Of a DNA stretch of 64,000 bases, positions 63,478 to 64,000 are shown piece by piece. Each line of letters opens with the position of its first letter. Within the stretch, counting starts at the first letter, position 1. Location: positions 1,798,001-1,862,000 of the forward strand of contig NZ_CP032624.1 in the NCBI RefSeq assembly GCF_003627055.1, given 5' to 3'. Below the pieces are notes generated by a model. The model did no database searches, was not told the origin of the DNA, and worked only from the letters and a program-made list of their open reading frames with translations. A program made the translations under genes and the position numbers. Source of the DNA: Gryllotalpicola protaetiae. GTDB lineage: Bacteria > Actinomycetota > Actinomycetes > Actinomycetales > Microbacteriaceae.

Positions 63478-63503
63478 TTAGTGGGCACAAAGTTAGTGGT
63501 CAC
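63478..63503. promoter_or_regulatory. Direct-repeat operator between GH3 and tetR
   Basis: TTAGTGGGCAC (63478-63488) and TTAGTGGTCAC (63493-63503) differ at one base and are spaced 15 bases start to start. The second also forms TAGTG-GT-CACTA. They overlap the expected -35 region of the tetR gene and lie just upstream of the GH3 leader, a likely binding region for the divergent TetR protein. Confidence 0.55.
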
Positions 63504-63516
63504 TATGGCGCGGCGC

Positions 63517-63522
63517 TAGAGT
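63517..63522 (+). promoter_or_regulatory. -10 hexamer of the tetR gene
   Basis: TAGAGT would start transcription near 63528. No ATG, GTG or TTG lies in frame until ATG 63595, so either the leader is about 66 bases or a non-standard start is used. Confidence 0.45.
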
Positions 63523-63594
63523 CGCAGCATCCTGGAGAGAACGGACAGAGCCCTGAGCGCACCGGAGTCGAAGAAGGTCCAGGGCTCGCCGAAG

Positions 63595-64000
63595 ATGGGC
63601 CGGCCGCCGAAGACCACCATCGGCGACATCGTCGACGCCGCGATCGAGCTTTTCGGGAGCCGAGGGTTCAAAGGCACCACGATTGCGGCGATCGCCGAGC
63701 GAGTGGGGCTGACGGATGCCGGTGTGCTGCATCACTTCCCGACGAAGGCCTCGCTCATCGAGGCGGCGCTCGAGCGCGGCTTGACACTGCAGACGACACG
63801 GATGCAGGAGCTGCTCGCACCCGGTGGCCTCGAGGCGATTCAGCGGATGCGAGACTGGGGCGCGATCGTCGAAGAGAGCCTCGAGCTGACGAGCCTGCAG
63901 ATCGTGATGAGCGCCGAGGGCATCGCGCCGGAGTCGCCCATCCGTGACTACGTGATCGAACGCTATGCGAACACGCACGGCCTCATCGTCGGGCTGATCC
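63595..64000 (+). CDS. TetR-family regulator divergent from GH3 (3' truncated)
   Basis: At least 135 residues; the gene runs off the window. ATG 63595 gives the common TetR start MGRPPKTTIGDIVDAA. The HTH follows (FKGTTIAAIAERVGLTDAGVLHHFPTKASLIEAAL). The reading frame is open upstream to a TAG at 63517, with only CTG or ATC codons available there, and ATG 63595 has no close ribosome site, so the start is uncertain. It probably represses the divergent GH3 glycosidase through the TTAGTGG repeats. Confidence 0.85.
   Translation, partial: MGRPPKTTIGDIVDAAIELFGSRGFKGTTIAAIAERVGLTDAGVLHHFPTKASLIEAALERGLTLQTTRMQELLAPGGLEAIQRMRDWGAIVEESLELTSLQIVMSAEGIAPESPIRDYVIERYANTHGLIVGLI

Overview
The window is about 70% G+C by eye, with GTG starts common, start/stop overlaps (ATGA, GTGA, TTGA) between co-directional genes, a NucS mismatch endonuclease and a coproporphyrin-type heme pathway. 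Together these point to a high-G+C actinomycete, most likely Microbacteriaceae (Microbacterium-like). It reads as ordinary chromosome. I see no rRNA, tRNA, CRISPR array, insertion sequence, prophage or replication origin. Coding density is very high: the longest stretch without a gene is about 178 bases (51391-51568), so there is no silent region over 300 bases to describe.

Layout. 1-6389 (+): a sugar-acid catabolic locus with the end of an oligopeptide-type ABC importer (two ATPases), KDPG aldolase, KDG-type kinase, a Gfo/Idh/MocA oxidoreductase, a LacI regulator and an enolase-superfamily dehydratase. This forms a plausible route of uptake, dehydration to a 2-keto-3-deoxy acid, phosphorylation and aldol cleavage. 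6397-11820: an MFS exporter, a type Ic aspartate aminotransferase, a stand-alone ABC ATPase and a DHA2 exporter. 11847-13358 (-): a fluoride-resistance operon (universal stress protein and two CrcB/FluC channels) behind a recognisable fluoride riboswitch. 13503-19645: a HAD phosphatase, a secreted GH25 lysozyme with cell-wall-binding repeats, nucS, a VOC protein, and a FAD monooxygenase divergent from its TetR. 19700-29125: an MFS carrier divergent from a LacI regulator, zwf, a MATE pump, a PrsW protease, and an ABC-2 exporter operon ending in its own MarR/GbsR regulator.

29126-36475: a dipeptide ABC importer (lipoprotein, fused DppD-DppF ATPase, two permeases) divergent from a cytoplasmic M13 peptidase, so peptide uptake and hydrolysis are neighbours. 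36624-39793: a class-A-beta-lactamase-like protein, glyS and a GNAT acetyltransferase. 39848-51390: all nine enzymes from glutamyl-tRNA to heme by the coproporphyrin-dependent route (hemA, hemE, hemY, hemQ, hemH, hemC, hemD, hemB, hemL), with three small membrane/envelope proteins and one unknown gene inserted. 51569-57675: a PH-like protein, DUF1304, an aldose epimerase, a secreted S53 protease, a dolichol-phosphate-mannose-synthase-like glycosyltransferase, a PEBP protein and a LysE exporter. 57719-61293: prpD-prpB-prpC (2-methylcitrate cycle). 61297-64000: a GH3 glycosidase divergent from a TetR regulator that runs off the window.

Three sequence-level patterns stand out. The octamer CGGATGCC/GGCATCCG recurs far more often than composition predicts. 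Many first-in-operon genes have a TAnnnT -10 hexamer 6-8 bases before the start codon, which implies leaderless mRNAs. Several intergenic palindromic elements (9458-9541, 36506-36579, 51398-51525) lie at gene ends.
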